IMG/VR virus record: IMGVR_UViG_3300046305_000009
Location: 1-22,395 of that record
DNA from: a virus
Direction: 5' to 3' (one strand)
DNA length: 22,395 bases
The position numbers were made by a program, and so were the translations under genes. This document shows positions 14,419-21,625 of this stretch, piece by piece. Each line of letters opens with the position of its first letter. Positions within the stretch are counted from its first letter, which is position 1. Under the pieces are notes generated by a model, which saw only the letters and a program-made list of their open reading frames with translations, searched no databases and had not been told where the DNA came from.

Positions 14419-14594
14419 TACTTACATAATACTAATTTTTTTTGCATAAAGCAATGCAAACAATAATTAACCGTATCGCCGCATGTTTTAGCTTTAAATG
14501 TTGTATGGCTACCACATGAAACGCATTGCGGATATTGTTTTACTTTGGCTAATGTGCTTTTCTTAATTGCGTTATTGCTTACAACTAAATTCAT
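14418..14594 (-). CDS. Small zinc-ribbon protein (58 residues)
   Basis: The ATG at 14594 overlaps the TGA of the gpF-like gene (ATGA) and its TAA overlaps the next ATG, so this ORF is held in the operon by coupling on both sides. The 58-residue protein starts MNLVVSNNAIKKSTLAKVKQ, then has Y-P-Q-C-V-S-C-G (C24, C27), C38 and Y-C-L-H-C (C45, C48), ending KKLVLCK. Two CxxC pairs 18 residues apart fit a single zinc-ribbon fold. A DNA- or protein-binding role is possible. Conserved cysteine spacing and perfect coupling argue that it is a real gene. Confidence 0.75.
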   Translation of the reverse strand: MNLVVSNNAIKKSTLAKVKQYPQCVSCGSHTTFKAKTCGDTVNYCLHCFMQKKLVLCK

Positions 14595-15658
14595 AAGCCA
14601 GCCAATCTAAACGCTTCAGCATCTCGTAGCCTTAACTTTTCAATGGTGTATTCATGCCCTTGCTTGCTTATAAATCGCGTCAATGGCAATTCTCCTTTGC
14701 GAAATAATGTAGCCTTAGTTATGCCTAGCACATCGTTTTGCCTTGCAACTGATTGCTTACGTAGCCATGCCTCGTAAGTTAATGATGCAGGAACTTGCCC
14801 ATCAATGCTTGCGCGGGTGCTTGCGCCAAATTCTTTTATGTTTAAGCCTAGCTCTTTAAATGACTTAGTAACTGCCACGTAACGGCTTCTGCACCTAATA
14901 TGTGCAGGGATAGCAGGCTTCGGCTTATCTAGCCCATATACCATTCCATCATGAGAGCTACAGAACAATGTAGTCCTGGCATCTAGTGTTGCTGTATAGC
15001 GCAAACCTTTTAATATGCTTGCATTTGCTTTAAATATTGATTGCTGTGTAAAGTCGCTAGTATGTGCAATCGCAGTCAACACAATACTCTCAGCATACTT
15101 GCGCGATATTTTTAACAATCCATCCTCGTAGTTTAATGCGCCTGTGCCGCGTATTCTTTTCACTATATCGCTAATCGTTTGGCTTTCAACATATCCCATG
15201 CGTACAGCATCACGAATTAATGCAGCTCTATGCCCGTCTAAGCCTTGCATCCATTCTTTCAGCAATCTACCTTGAAATGGTCTTGCTAATGCAGCTGCAT
15301 AAACCGCTTCATGCGTAACCGTTGCTATTGGCACTGGTATCGTAACGCTTAATAGCTTTTGCTGATAGCCAGCCTCGTAAGCAACTAACTGCTTAAGTTC
15401 GCTATTTAATTCCGTTGCTACACTATCGTAAGCGCGTGTATTAATCTCACGTACAGATTTTAGCAATGACTCTAGTCGTTCAACTGTAAATCTATCACCA
15501 GGCAATCTTTCTAGTTGCCTAGTTAATTCTGTCATTAAGTCAGCATCTACTTTATTAAGCAGTTTAATCATGCGCTTGACCACACTATTGCTGTAGCCTA
15601 ATAGGTCTATTTGGTGCGCTATGGACTCATCAAACAATCGTTCGTTTGCTGTCGCCAT
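14591..15658 (-). CDS. Minor head protein, Mu gpF / SPP1 gp7-like
   Basis: This 355-residue protein directly follows the portal gene, where the Mu gpF/SPP1 gp7 family is encoded. The N-terminal 100 residues are helical (head-binding region). The C-terminal domain carries the family signature: ATLDARTTLFCSSHDGMVYG at 223-242, then KPKPAIPAHIRCRSRYVAV at 246-264, with C233, H236, D237, H253 and C256 as likely conserved residues. The protein is packaged in small copy number at the portal vertex and is thought to help DNA ejection or connector assembly. The ATG overlaps the portal stop by one base, and its stop overlaps the zinc-ribbon start. Confidence 0.9.
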   Translation of the reverse strand: MATANERLFDESIAHQIDLLGYSNSVVKRMIKLLNKVDADLMTELTRQLERLPGDRFTVERLESLLKSVREINTRAYDSVATELNSELKQLVAYEAGYQQKLLSVTIPVPIATVTHEAVYAAALARPFQGRLLKEWMQGLDGHRAALIRDAVRMGYVESQTISDIVKRIRGTGALNYEDGLLKISRKYAESIVLTAIAHTSDFTQQSIFKANASILKGLRYTATLDARTTLFCSSHDGMVYGLDKPKPAIPAHIRCRSRYVAVTKSFKELGLNIKEFGASTRASIDGQVPASLTYEAWLRKQSVARQNDVLGITKATLFRKGELPLTRFISKQGHEYTIEKLRLRDAEAFRLAGL

Positions 15659-17049
15659 TATAACAACCCTGTTAGCGTTTCTTTCTCACTATCAAGCGCT
15701 GCTGTATAGTCATCATAAACAATCTTTTCGCTTAGTATTTCACCGCGTTTAAGCGCATGAAATAGCTCTTCTTTAGGGATAGCGCCTGCTTGCCATGACT
15801 TAACAATAGCGTCTAAATCTTGACTGGTCATTGCTACAGGCAAGAAGTCTGTAGATAGCTTGATGCTTATTTCGCCATCAATGCCAGCCCATTGTGCGAT
15901 AAACTCAAGCATATCCTGTAAGTTTTGTGATACTAGATTAGCCATTGAAGCCAATACGCTAGTTTCACCATTAGAACGCATTAGCAATGTTGCTGCTGCT
16001 TCTACGCCAGCTTTATCAGGGGCTAAGAACCTAGCGCCAATAGCCGCCATTTGCGCCTCTTTAAGCTTTAAGTTATCCAGCAAAGCGCCTAAGCCTTGCC
16101 CTGTAAACTCTAAAAATCCCCATTTTGCGTTAGGGTCTGGACTTGTAATTGCCCCCGCGCTACCAATTCTAACGACTTCGTTATCACCAAATGTGAAGCC
16201 TGCCAATATAGGCGTAGGCAAGCCAGCAAAATGACATCCGCGCTCGTAATCAGCATTAACGCGGTAATGCGCCAAGTTTAAATCTGCTAACGGTTCTATT
16301 GGAGGGGCTTTTAGCTTGAGGCTGTTTTCTTTTGCGCCAAACGCCCAAAATGGGATAAAGCCAATAGGCGCATTATTCATTAATGGTGTAATAGTTTCAA
16401 CCAACACCCACTTATTGCCTTTGTCTATCTTGCGGTATATCTCTTGTAGATAAACACCATCAATCAATAGCAATGCGCGTATTTGTGGCTCTTGCTTATA
16501 TTCAAACTCGTTGATTTTGGTTTCGTGCGTTTCCATCAACTTAACCATGACAGGCTGCATAACGTTATTAATGCGCTTTTCTTTCCAGTCTAAAATTGAC
16601 TCAGCAGTATAGCCAGACACATACGGGCGCAAGTTTAATGCGCTAGCTATTGCCGCGCTTGCAGGCTGTTCGCTTACTGCTGGATACTCAACAAGCAATC
16701 CATAACGCCCAGTCTCTACAACTTCACGCATGACGTGCATAGCCATGCCTTCAATAGGCGTGCCAGCTATGTCTATATCGTCAATAACAGACTGTAGGCC
16801 AGCAGGAACTTTCACTTCCAGCCGCTTGCGAAACACCATGCCAACTAATCCGTCTAGTGTACGACCAGCAGCATTAAAGTATGTAGCACGCAGCTTATAT
16901 GAGTTGTAATCGTCTACAGTTTGACCTGTTAGCCTTGGCAAAAATAGCTCACCGCCTGCATGTGCGGAAGACTGCCCTGCGCAAGCAGCGCGACAACGTG
17001 CCCACTTTTGCGCGTATCCGTCATAGTGTTGGTGAGTGTTATCGTTCAT
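15658..17049 (-). CDS. Portal protein (DUF4055-like)
   Basis: This 463-residue protein follows TerL, the usual place of the portal, the ring through which DNA enters and leaves the head. The sequence fits the DUF4055 portal type: after a short N-terminus it has GGELFLPRLTGQTVDDYNSY, then ATYFNAAGRTLDGLVGMVFRK at about 75-95, RYGLLVEYP, a middle with PIGFIPFWAFGAKENSL, HYRVNADYERGCHFAGLPTP, and a tunnel-loop region with GFLEFTGQGLGALLDNLKLKEAQMAAIGARFLAP. The C-terminal part contains acidic helices. ATG 17049 overlaps the TerL stop (ATGA). Confidence 0.9.
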   Translation of the reverse strand: MNDNTHQHYDGYAQKWARCRAACAGQSSAHAGGELFLPRLTGQTVDDYNSYKLRATYFNAAGRTLDGLVGMVFRKRLEVKVPAGLQSVIDDIDIAGTPIEGMAMHVMREVVETGRYGLLVEYPAVSEQPASAAIASALNLRPYVSGYTAESILDWKEKRINNVMQPVMVKLMETHETKINEFEYKQEPQIRALLLIDGVYLQEIYRKIDKGNKWVLVETITPLMNNAPIGFIPFWAFGAKENSLKLKAPPIEPLADLNLAHYRVNADYERGCHFAGLPTPILAGFTFGDNEVVRIGSAGAITSPDPNAKWGFLEFTGQGLGALLDNLKLKEAQMAAIGARFLAPDKAGVEAAATLLMRSNGETSVLASMANLVSQNLQDMLEFIAQWAGIDGEISIKLSTDFLPVAMTSQDLDAIVKSWQAGAIPKEELFHALKRGEILSEKIVYDDYTAALDSEKETLTGLL

Positions 17050-18287
17050 AAGCCTAATATAGCTATTCGTTGTGTGTGTGTAATAATCGGATATTTATAA
17101 GCAATAAAATATGTAGCAGCGTCAATCACATGATCTAATCCGCTTGACTTGTCAGGATCGCCGCTCTTGTCGTATGCCTGCTTCTCGACCGACTCAGTTA
17201 ACGCAGGGCAAGCATCTGTATTAACGTACAACCTACGCTTACCATTGCTGTTAATCATTGCATTAGTCGCCAATACGCGGTCTTTAATCGCGGGGTTACG
17301 ACTATTAACCAATACTGTAAATTTAGCTTGCCTTAATATGCTTAAGTCTGACTCACTAGCATTATTGCTTTTACGCGCATTGCCGCTTGCATCAGGGTAT
17401 ATATAAATTGCATGGTTAGGGTAACGCGCCTTTATAACCGCACACATAGCAGGCGTGTCAAATACGTCTGTAAATTCATGCACAGCATGTGGGTTAGTAT
17501 CACGCAACACATAAACAACTGCTGCCATTTTGGTAACGTTAAAGTCTAGCCCTATGTGTAATGGCTCGTTATTTTCGATAACTGTATTGCAATAATTAAG
17601 CGCTCTATCAAATTCAGCATAGACGCTGCCAGCCGTTAGGTTGACAAACTCACCATCTAAATAAGCTGCTAATAAATTAGTTGAGTACGTGTTTTGTAAA
17701 TTCTTAATGTAATCATCTGGCAAATTGGCAGCGTTATCGCTAGTTTTAGCTTTATATAGCTCGTAGCCTTCTGTTTTATTCTTTTGCCACCTGTCATAAA
17801 CAAATCTAAATCCTTCAGGCGTTGTTGCTACTGCTACAGTATTGGCTACCTTTTTACCGCTTGCAGTAAATGCTTTTTGTCTATTACGCGCGATTACCTT
17901 ATTCCAAACATCACGCGCCTTGTCTGTCGGTAATGTGTCTAGCTCGTCAATCAAGCTATGGGCTACTTCATACCCAACTATTCGCGATGGGTTATCCATT
18001 GTGCGAAAGATAATATCGCCAATATCTGTTTGCATTGTAGCTTTTTGCTGATTAAGCTTATAGTTCAATCCTAGCCGTTCAAACATAGCAGGAAACCGCT
18101 TGTAAGCAATATCCTCTACCAAACCATACGTGGGCAAGTAGTATGCTACGTCTTGATTGGGGCATAAGCGCTTTAATCGCATTATGCGAGCTATGCCTGC
18201 TGCTGTCTTTCCGCTACCAAATCCACCACAAAAAGCAGGGAATGGCGCTTTAGAGTAAACAAACGCTTCTTGCGATGGTGTAAACAT
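17046..18287 (-). CDS. terL: Terminase large subunit (packaging ATPase and nuclease)
   Basis: This 413-residue protein has both terminase domains. The ATPase has Walker A GGFGSGKT at 21-28, a Q-motif-like start (PSQEAFVYSKAPF), Walker B SLIDELD at 111-117 (D114, E115) and a coupling-type VAVATTPEGF at 151-160. The RNase-H-like nuclease has GLDFN at 246-250 (D248), IYPDASG at 296-302 (D299) and GLDHVIDAATYF at 383-394 (D385, D389). It cuts concatemer DNA and drives it into the procapsid. The start abuts the TerS stop with no spacing. All catalytic residues expected for the family are present, so it should be active. Confidence 0.95.
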   Translation of the reverse strand: MFTPSQEAFVYSKAPFPAFCGGFGSGKTAAGIARIMRLKRLCPNQDVAYYLPTYGLVEDIAYKRFPAMFERLGLNYKLNQQKATMQTDIGDIIFRTMDNPSRIVGYEVAHSLIDELDTLPTDKARDVWNKVIARNRQKAFTASGKKVANTVAVATTPEGFRFVYDRWQKNKTEGYELYKAKTSDNAANLPDDYIKNLQNTYSTNLLAAYLDGEFVNLTAGSVYAEFDRALNYCNTVIENNEPLHIGLDFNVTKMAAVVYVLRDTNPHAVHEFTDVFDTPAMCAVIKARYPNHAIYIYPDASGNARKSNNASESDLSILRQAKFTVLVNSRNPAIKDRVLATNAMINSNGKRRLYVNTDACPALTESVEKQAYDKSGDPDKSSGLDHVIDAATYFIAYKYPIITHTQRIAILGL

Positions 18288-18734
18288 TTAGCCTAGAAAG
18301 TCTGTATCTTTTAGCGGCTCAAGTGTTCGCGTTGATACGTTTGTATTTTCAGTAGCAGCGCCCAATGCAAGCCTGCTAATCTTTTGTGCTATATCATAAG
18401 TGCCAGCTAATGCTTTAAGCTCGTTAGCAGTAGTGACTACTTGCATTAATTCGGATGCTTTTTGTCGTAATGCTTGCGCCGCACTTAAATCTATTTCGTT
18501 TAACTCTATTAGCCTATCTACTTTTGCAGATATTGTTGCATCATTTGCCTGTTTTGTTGCAACTTCTTGAATAGTGTTGCGTAAGCGTTGCCAATCTTCA
18601 CGACTTGAGCGGCTTCTTAGCGTAACATCTTTAACATTATATTTTTTGGCTAAGTCAGCAAATGTTAAATAGCTATTCGCATAATCTGTTTTAATTACTA
18701 GCCAGTCTATTGACGGCTTTTGTGTGTCCGTCAT
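18288..18734 (-). CDS. terS: Terminase small subunit
   Basis: This 148-residue protein precedes TerL directly, as is usual. Residues 12-45 (VIKTDYANSYLTFADLAKKYNVKD, then TLRSRSSREDWQRLR) form a helix-turn-helix of the type seen in small terminases that bind the packaging start site. The rest is helical, with a leucine-rich assembly region (DRLIELNEIDLSAAQALRQKASEL) and a polar C-terminus that would contact TerL. It is the first gene after the late promoter and terminator. The ATG at 18734 is preceded by AAGG (TATAAGGCTTGT), eight to nine bases upstream. Confidence 0.85.
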   Translation of the reverse strand: MTDTQKPSIDWLVIKTDYANSYLTFADLAKKYNVKDVTLRSRSSREDWQRLRNTIQEVATKQANDATISAKVDRLIELNEIDLSAAQALRQKASELMQVVTTANELKALAGTYDIAQKISRLALGAATENTNVSTRTLEPLKDTDFLG

Positions 18735-18744
18735 ACAAGCCTTA

Positions 18745-18774
18745 TAAAAAAATAGCCCACTTATTAGGCGGGCT
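18745..18774 (-). terminator. tR'-like intrinsic terminator at the start of the late operon
   Basis: On the minus strand AGCCC (18774-18770) pairs with GGGCT (18758-18754) around an 11-base loop, followed by A and seven T. It lies about 45 bases after the expected start of the late promoter and 10 bases before the TerS gene, so late transcription must read through it. Confidence 0.85.
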
Positions 18775-18812
18775 GAATGTGCTGCTTCGGAGTTTCTTAC
18801 ATAAAAATACTA

Positions 18813-18851
18813 ATTTATACTATTTATACTCGCATTATCGAATAGTGTCAA
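18813..18851 (-). promoter_or_regulatory. Late promoter (pR'-like), sigma70 consensus
   Basis: On the minus strand a perfect -35 TTGACA (18851-18846) and -10 TATAAA (18828-18823) are spaced by exactly 17 bases. The -10 lies in AGTATAAAT, which is repeated immediately in tandem (18830-18822 and 18821-18813). The second copy falls near the expected transcription start and could act as a -10-like pause element, as Q proteins need. It is the best promoter I found in the window. Confidence 0.85.
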
Positions 18852-18868
18852 TATATTTTAATTATTTT

Positions 18869-19048
18869 TTATTTAGCCTTAAAAAATTCTGCAAAATTTG
18901 TGCAATCAATAGCATAAACAACCATAATTTTTGCTATATCATTTCTATCCAATATAATTTGGACCGATATTACGCCTTCTGTTTTCATTCCTTGCACTTT
19001 TAGCAAGTCTATTGCCAATTCGTTCCCTAATTTAGTTTGAATTGTCAT
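18869..19048 (-). CDS. Small hypothetical protein between the antiterminator and the late promoter
   Basis: This protein has 59 residues from ATG 19048, where GGAT lies about eight bases upstream; a further ATG at 19066 (65 residues) has AGG only three to four bases before it. The sequence is MTIQTKLGNELAIDLLKVQG, then GVISVQIILDRNDIAKIMVVYAID and CTNFAEFFKAK, a mixed alpha/beta pattern that I cannot assign. It sits where lambdoid phages often carry small DNA-modifying, regulatory or morons genes beside Q. The stop lies about 20 bases upstream of the -35 box. Real expression is likely but the function is unknown. Confidence 0.5.
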   Translation of the reverse strand: MTIQTKLGNELAIDLLKVQGMKTEGVISVQIILDRNDIAKIMVVYAIDCTNFAEFFKAK

Positions 19049-19070
19049 ATTTTTTATCCATAACATTTAC

Positions 19071-19469
19071 CTATCTATCCAGTAAATAATCTAACAAATC
19101 TCTATGTACTTTGCCTATCTTATAACTAACAGTAGATTGACTTAGCTTAAAATGTGTTGCTACGCTTGTTTGATTACTTAATCTGCTATATACAGCCTTG
19201 CGTATGCCATTGTCTTTTTGTTGCCATGCAATGTTATAGCAAAGGCTGATGCAATCAAACGTAAGCTTATCGCTTGCTAGTAGCTTAGTCATAAATCGGT
19301 CAACCTCTAGAGCATCATTGTCAAAATCAGCGCCACCGTTAATCGTGCCTCGTATCTGTATTAAATTTGTATATGTTGCTTTTTTCGGGTATCCATTGCA
19401 TCCTAAATCTTTTTTTAATAGCCATTCTGACCATAATAATAATTTGTGATTAGCGTAGTTTATTTGCAT
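19071..19469 (-). CDS. Late-gene antitermination protein, Q-like
   Basis: This 132-residue protein matches the small Q-type antiterminators (phage 21-like): LLWSEWLLKKDLGCNGYPKK at 11-30 (W-x-x-W with a following G-Y-P), NDALEVDRFMTKLLASDKLT at 51-70, and a C-terminal HTH (TSVATHFKLSQSTVSYKIGK, 101-120) like sigma region 4. Q proteins bind DNA at the late promoter and convert RNA polymerase to a terminator-resistant form. Placement supports this: the gene ends about 220 bases before a consensus promoter that is followed by a terminator and the late genes. AAGGG lies about six bases before ATG 19469. Family match is by pattern, so the label is probable, not certain. Confidence 0.75.
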   Translation of the reverse strand: MQINYANHKLLLWSEWLLKKDLGCNGYPKKATYTNLIQIRGTINGGADFDNDALEVDRFMTKLLASDKLTFDCISLCYNIAWQQKDNGIRKAVYSRLSNQTSVATHFKLSQSTVSYKIGKVHRDLLDYLLDR

Positions 19470-19478
19470 TAAATGCCC

Positions 19479-19673
19479 TTACTTCTTTTGTTCGCCATAG
19501 ACAAAGTTCCCGATTGTTTGAATATCAACTTGCCACAAAATACTAAGCTGCTTAATCTGTTCTGTACTTAAATATAGCCCTTGTTTAGTTACCCATAAAT
19601 TACGTTTTATGTCGTGTAATTCTTGCGCTGTAGCAGGATTAACTAATTGATGTTTAGCTAGACTTGACTGCAT
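19479..19673 (-). CDS. Small hypothetical protein (64 residues)
   Basis: This short protein has AKHQLVNPATAQELHDIKRNLW and then TKQGLYLSTEQIKQLSILWQVDIQTIGNFVYGEQKK. The second half looks like a helix-turn-helix-type segment, with STEQIKQLSILWQVDIQTI in place of a recognition motif, so DNA binding is possible but not proven. The ATG overlaps the stop of the preceding gene by one base, and its stop is nine bases before the antiterminator start, so the two are co-transcribed. I do not recognise a family. Confidence 0.5.
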   Translation of the reverse strand: MQSSLAKHQLVNPATAQELHDIKRNLWVTKQGLYLSTEQIKQLSILWQVDIQTIGNFVYGEQKK

Positions 19674-20128
19674 TACACAATATTAAAGCTAGAGCCCACA
19701 TACACTTTGCTTCTACTTGTTAGCCTTAAATTATGTTTCATAACGCCACTATATGCTTTGCCATTTTGAGTTTGTATTTTGCTTACATTGCCGAATAATT
19801 GATCATATTTATTATTATATACTATCTGTTCGTCATGCTTTAATACAATTCCGCTTTTAATTCTAGGCTTATTTGCAATTCTAATTTTATCAACAAAATC
19901 TATTGTAAGTATTTCTGCCGCTTTATAAAACGCAGGCTGTTCTTTTGTACATCTAATCGCATGTTTTGATTTTTGCAACCGCCATATAGAATAATCAACG
20001 TCTGATATAGATATACTATAACCTTCAAATAACAATGCCTCATAAATATCACGCGAGCGCATCATTTTATCTTTATTTGCAATTAAAACGTTAGCAACCA
20101 GCGCTTTGCGCGATACTTGATTAATCAT
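19673..20128 (-). CDS. Hypothetical protein with winged-helix-like N-terminus
   Basis: This 151-residue protein begins with KALVANVLIANKDKMMRSRDIYEALLFEGYSISISDVDYSIWRLQKS in its first 60 residues, a pattern of helices and a final strand that looks like a winged helix (start helix, R-S-R-D-I-Y turn, recognition helix). A basic C-terminal half follows (IRIANKPRIKSG, MKHNLRLTSRSKVYVG). I cannot name a family. It is in the nin-like block, coupled to the VRR-NUC gene by an ATGA overlap. A DNA-binding regulator is the most likely role by inference. Confidence 0.5.
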   Translation of the reverse strand: MINQVSRKALVANVLIANKDKMMRSRDIYEALLFEGYSISISDVDYSIWRLQKSKHAIRCTKEQPAFYKAAEILTIDFVDKIRIANKPRIKSGIVLKHDEQIVYNNKYDQLFGNVSKIQTQNGKAYSGVMKHNLRLTSRSKVYVGSSFNIV

Positions 20129-20490
20129 TTCATCCCCTCAGTTAAATAATTTTCAATTGCGTTTTTAGCATCTATCCAATCATAGCAAACAATTGTCAGT
20201 GCGCCTGCATTGTTAGCAATTAATTGAAATGCTAACTGCCCATCTGTTAATTTGTTAACGCCGTATTTCATTTCAATATACATACCAGTAAAGCCTTTTC
20301 TTGCAACTTCCATGCGTAAATCCCAAATACCAGCCCTAACGCCTTCACTTTTTAATACTGCCCCTGTAAGTGCCGTTCTTGCGCCACCGTTAGGGATTGC
20401 AAATAACGCATTAATTGGCAAGTTAAATTGCTTATGCCCTGCACTATCCCACCATGATATTAATGCTTTTTGATGTTTAGACTCACTCAT
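20125..20490 (-). CDS. VRR-NUC domain nuclease
   Basis: This 121-residue protein is a single VRR-NUC-type PD-(D/E)xK nuclease. Visible motifs are ESKHQKALISWW at 3-14, FAIPNGGARTALTGAVLKSEGVRAGIWDL at 30-58 (I-P-N-G-G, then G-x-x-D with D57) and YIEMKYG at 71-77 (E73, K75), followed by Q85 in LTDGQLAF. The order G-x-x-D...E-x-K...Q is complete. These enzymes cut branched or flap DNA; in phages they occur in recombination and replication clusters. Here it lies between a Ref-like nuclease and unknown genes, overlapping each by four bases. Confidence 0.88.
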   Translation of the reverse strand: MSESKHQKALISWWDSAGHKQFNLPINALFAIPNGGARTALTGAVLKSEGVRAGIWDLRMEVARKGFTGMYIEMKYGVNKLTDGQLAFQLIANNAGALTIVCYDWIDAKNAIENYLTEGMK

Positions 20491-20786
20491 AGCTTACCCT
20501 CTAATAACTTTTTAGTTTCCATGATTAAACTTTCCTGGGTACCATATTTAGCCTCAAACCTACGCTTAAACGGATGAATTGCTATCATATTCTTATCGTT
20601 GCCTGTTCCGTCTTGGTGATGCCCTGCACATAGCGCAATTACTTTCATGTGCGCGCTTTTTTTAGTGCGACCGTCGCAATGATGTATTGATACTAGCATA
20701 TTTCGATAGCCGTCAATGCGACAAGCAATGCAGCCTAATTGCGCTATAGCATCCCAATACTTTTTCTCGGCTTTAGTCGGCGTCAT
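20487..20786 (-). CDS. Ref-like (RecA-dependent nuclease family) HNH protein
   Basis: This 99-residue protein matches the phage P1 Ref-type nuclease core: LGCIACRIDGY (C19, C22), IHHCDGRTKKSAHMKVIALCAGHHQDGTG (H35, H36, C53, H56, H57) and IAIHPFKRRFEAKYG (H71). The four Cys/His pairs would bind zinc and the H-H of the GHH segment gives the HNH active site. Family members cut DNA in RecA-dependent fashion or act in recombination. It overlaps the Ntn hydrolase stop by 14 bases and the VRR-NUC start by four, so the three are one transcription unit. Confidence 0.8.
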   Translation of the reverse strand: MTPTKAEKKYWDAIAQLGCIACRIDGYRNMLVSIHHCDGRTKKSAHMKVIALCAGHHQDGTGNDKNMIAIHPFKRRFEAKYGTQESLIMETKKLLEGKL

Positions 20787-21219
20787 TGTCTAATGTAAAA
20801 AAATCATAGCCATTACCACAGTCTCTAGATAATGTATTTGTCATCTCAACGGCTTGTATAGCGGTAAGCCCGCATTTCATACATGCTAACGCAAAATCCT
20901 GCCCTGAGCCAAATGCCATTTTTTCATCTAATAATTTAATTGGTGTATCTAAATGGCTGTATTTATAAATCCCTGTTTTGTCTATCGCGATGCAATAGGC
21001 ATGAGAATTTTCAGCATGTCCGTTTTCAGGATATTCATCGCCATATACGAGATGTCTTACTATTTTCATACCAGTTACAGCGTCGCCAGTGATTCCCAAT
21101 AACGTAGCAACTCCATTAATATTGGCTTTAAATATTTTATTTGTGGTTTGTTTTAATGAATATTGCGTAGCAAGCCTATCTGCTGCCAATGTTTTTCCAT
21201 CCCATGCTATTACTGTCAT
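20773..21219 (-). CDS. HslV/proteasome-like Ntn hydrolase
   Basis: This protein has 148 residues from ATG 21219; a GTG at 21228 would add three residues and block the N-terminal nucleophile. The start MTVIAWDGKTLAADRLAT follows the Ntn threonine pattern: removing Met leaves Thr as N-terminus. Aligned with HslV and proteasome beta subunits, T2, D14 (of AAD) and K28 (NKIF) match the T1, D17 and K33 triad, and MAFGSGQDFALACMKCG at 101-117 matches the GSG loop with its serine. RDCGNGYDF (132-140) could give the last conserved Asp. It is therefore a probable peptidase. It lies in the nin-like block between NinB-like and Ref-like genes; no partner ATPase is seen here. Confidence 0.8.
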   Translation of the reverse strand: MTVIAWDGKTLAADRLATQYSLKQTTNKIFKANINGVATLLGITGDAVTGMKIVRHLVYGDEYPENGHAENSHAYCIAIDKTGIYKYSHLDTPIKLLDEKMAFGSGQDFALACMKCGLTAIQAVEMTNTLSRDCGNGYDFFTLDNDAD

Positions 21220-21265
21220 AAATAACACTTTAAATAACTGTTATGTTGATAAAAAATAATATTTG

Positions 21266-21625
21266 TCATTCTATCCAGCATCCAATCTCACTAGCCCACC
21301 GCCCAATGTTATCTTGATATTCTGCCATCTCTTTTGTATCTAGCTTAGTTGTTGATTTAATAAACTCTTGTACAATACCATTGACTGATTTCTGATAACG
21401 CAAATACTTGTATCCCATAAGTTGATGAACCTCCTCTGCATCAATGCCTAAATGTTCTGCAAGTGTTTTGTAAACATGCCCCCATAATCGGCTATTTTGG
21501 TCAATACTGCGCTTGCTTTTCTTAGGTTTGACGCTGACATGCCAAATAATTGTTGGTGCTAGTGCGTCTAGTTTAGCATTTAAACCAGCGCGATTGTGTG
21601 GCATTAAATCATATTCTATGTTCAT
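21266..21625 (-). CDS. ninB: NinB-like recombination protein
   Basis: This 119-residue protein shows the NinB (lambda Orf) pattern: IIWHVSVKPKKSKRSIDQNSRLWGHVYKTLAEHLG at 26-60, with R-S-x-D-Q-N-x-x-L-W/G as the hallmark, then the helical AEEVHQLMGYKYLRYQ and a C-terminal EFIKSTTKLDTKEMAEYQDNIGRWASEIGC. NinB binds single-stranded DNA and stimulates recombination in place of host RecFOR. The ATG overlaps the stop of the membrane protein (ATGA). Neighbouring nuclease genes strengthen the recombination assignment. Confidence 0.85.
   Translation of the reverse strand: MNIEYDLMPHNRAGLNAKLDALAPTIIWHVSVKPKKSKRSIDQNSRLWGHVYKTLAEHLGIDAEEVHQLMGYKYLRYQKSVNGIVQEFIKSTTKLDTKEMAEYQDNIGRWASEIGCWIE

Noticed and set aside
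18710-19003. Plus-strand frame crossing the late promoter region
   Set aside because: It runs through the terminator and promoter elements and gives a protein rich in Tyr/Ser/Cys with no pattern. All firm genes are on the minus strand.
21220-21228. GTG start for the Ntn hydrolase
   Set aside because: It would put three residues before the MTV start and stop simple Met removal from exposing the threonine nucleophile.
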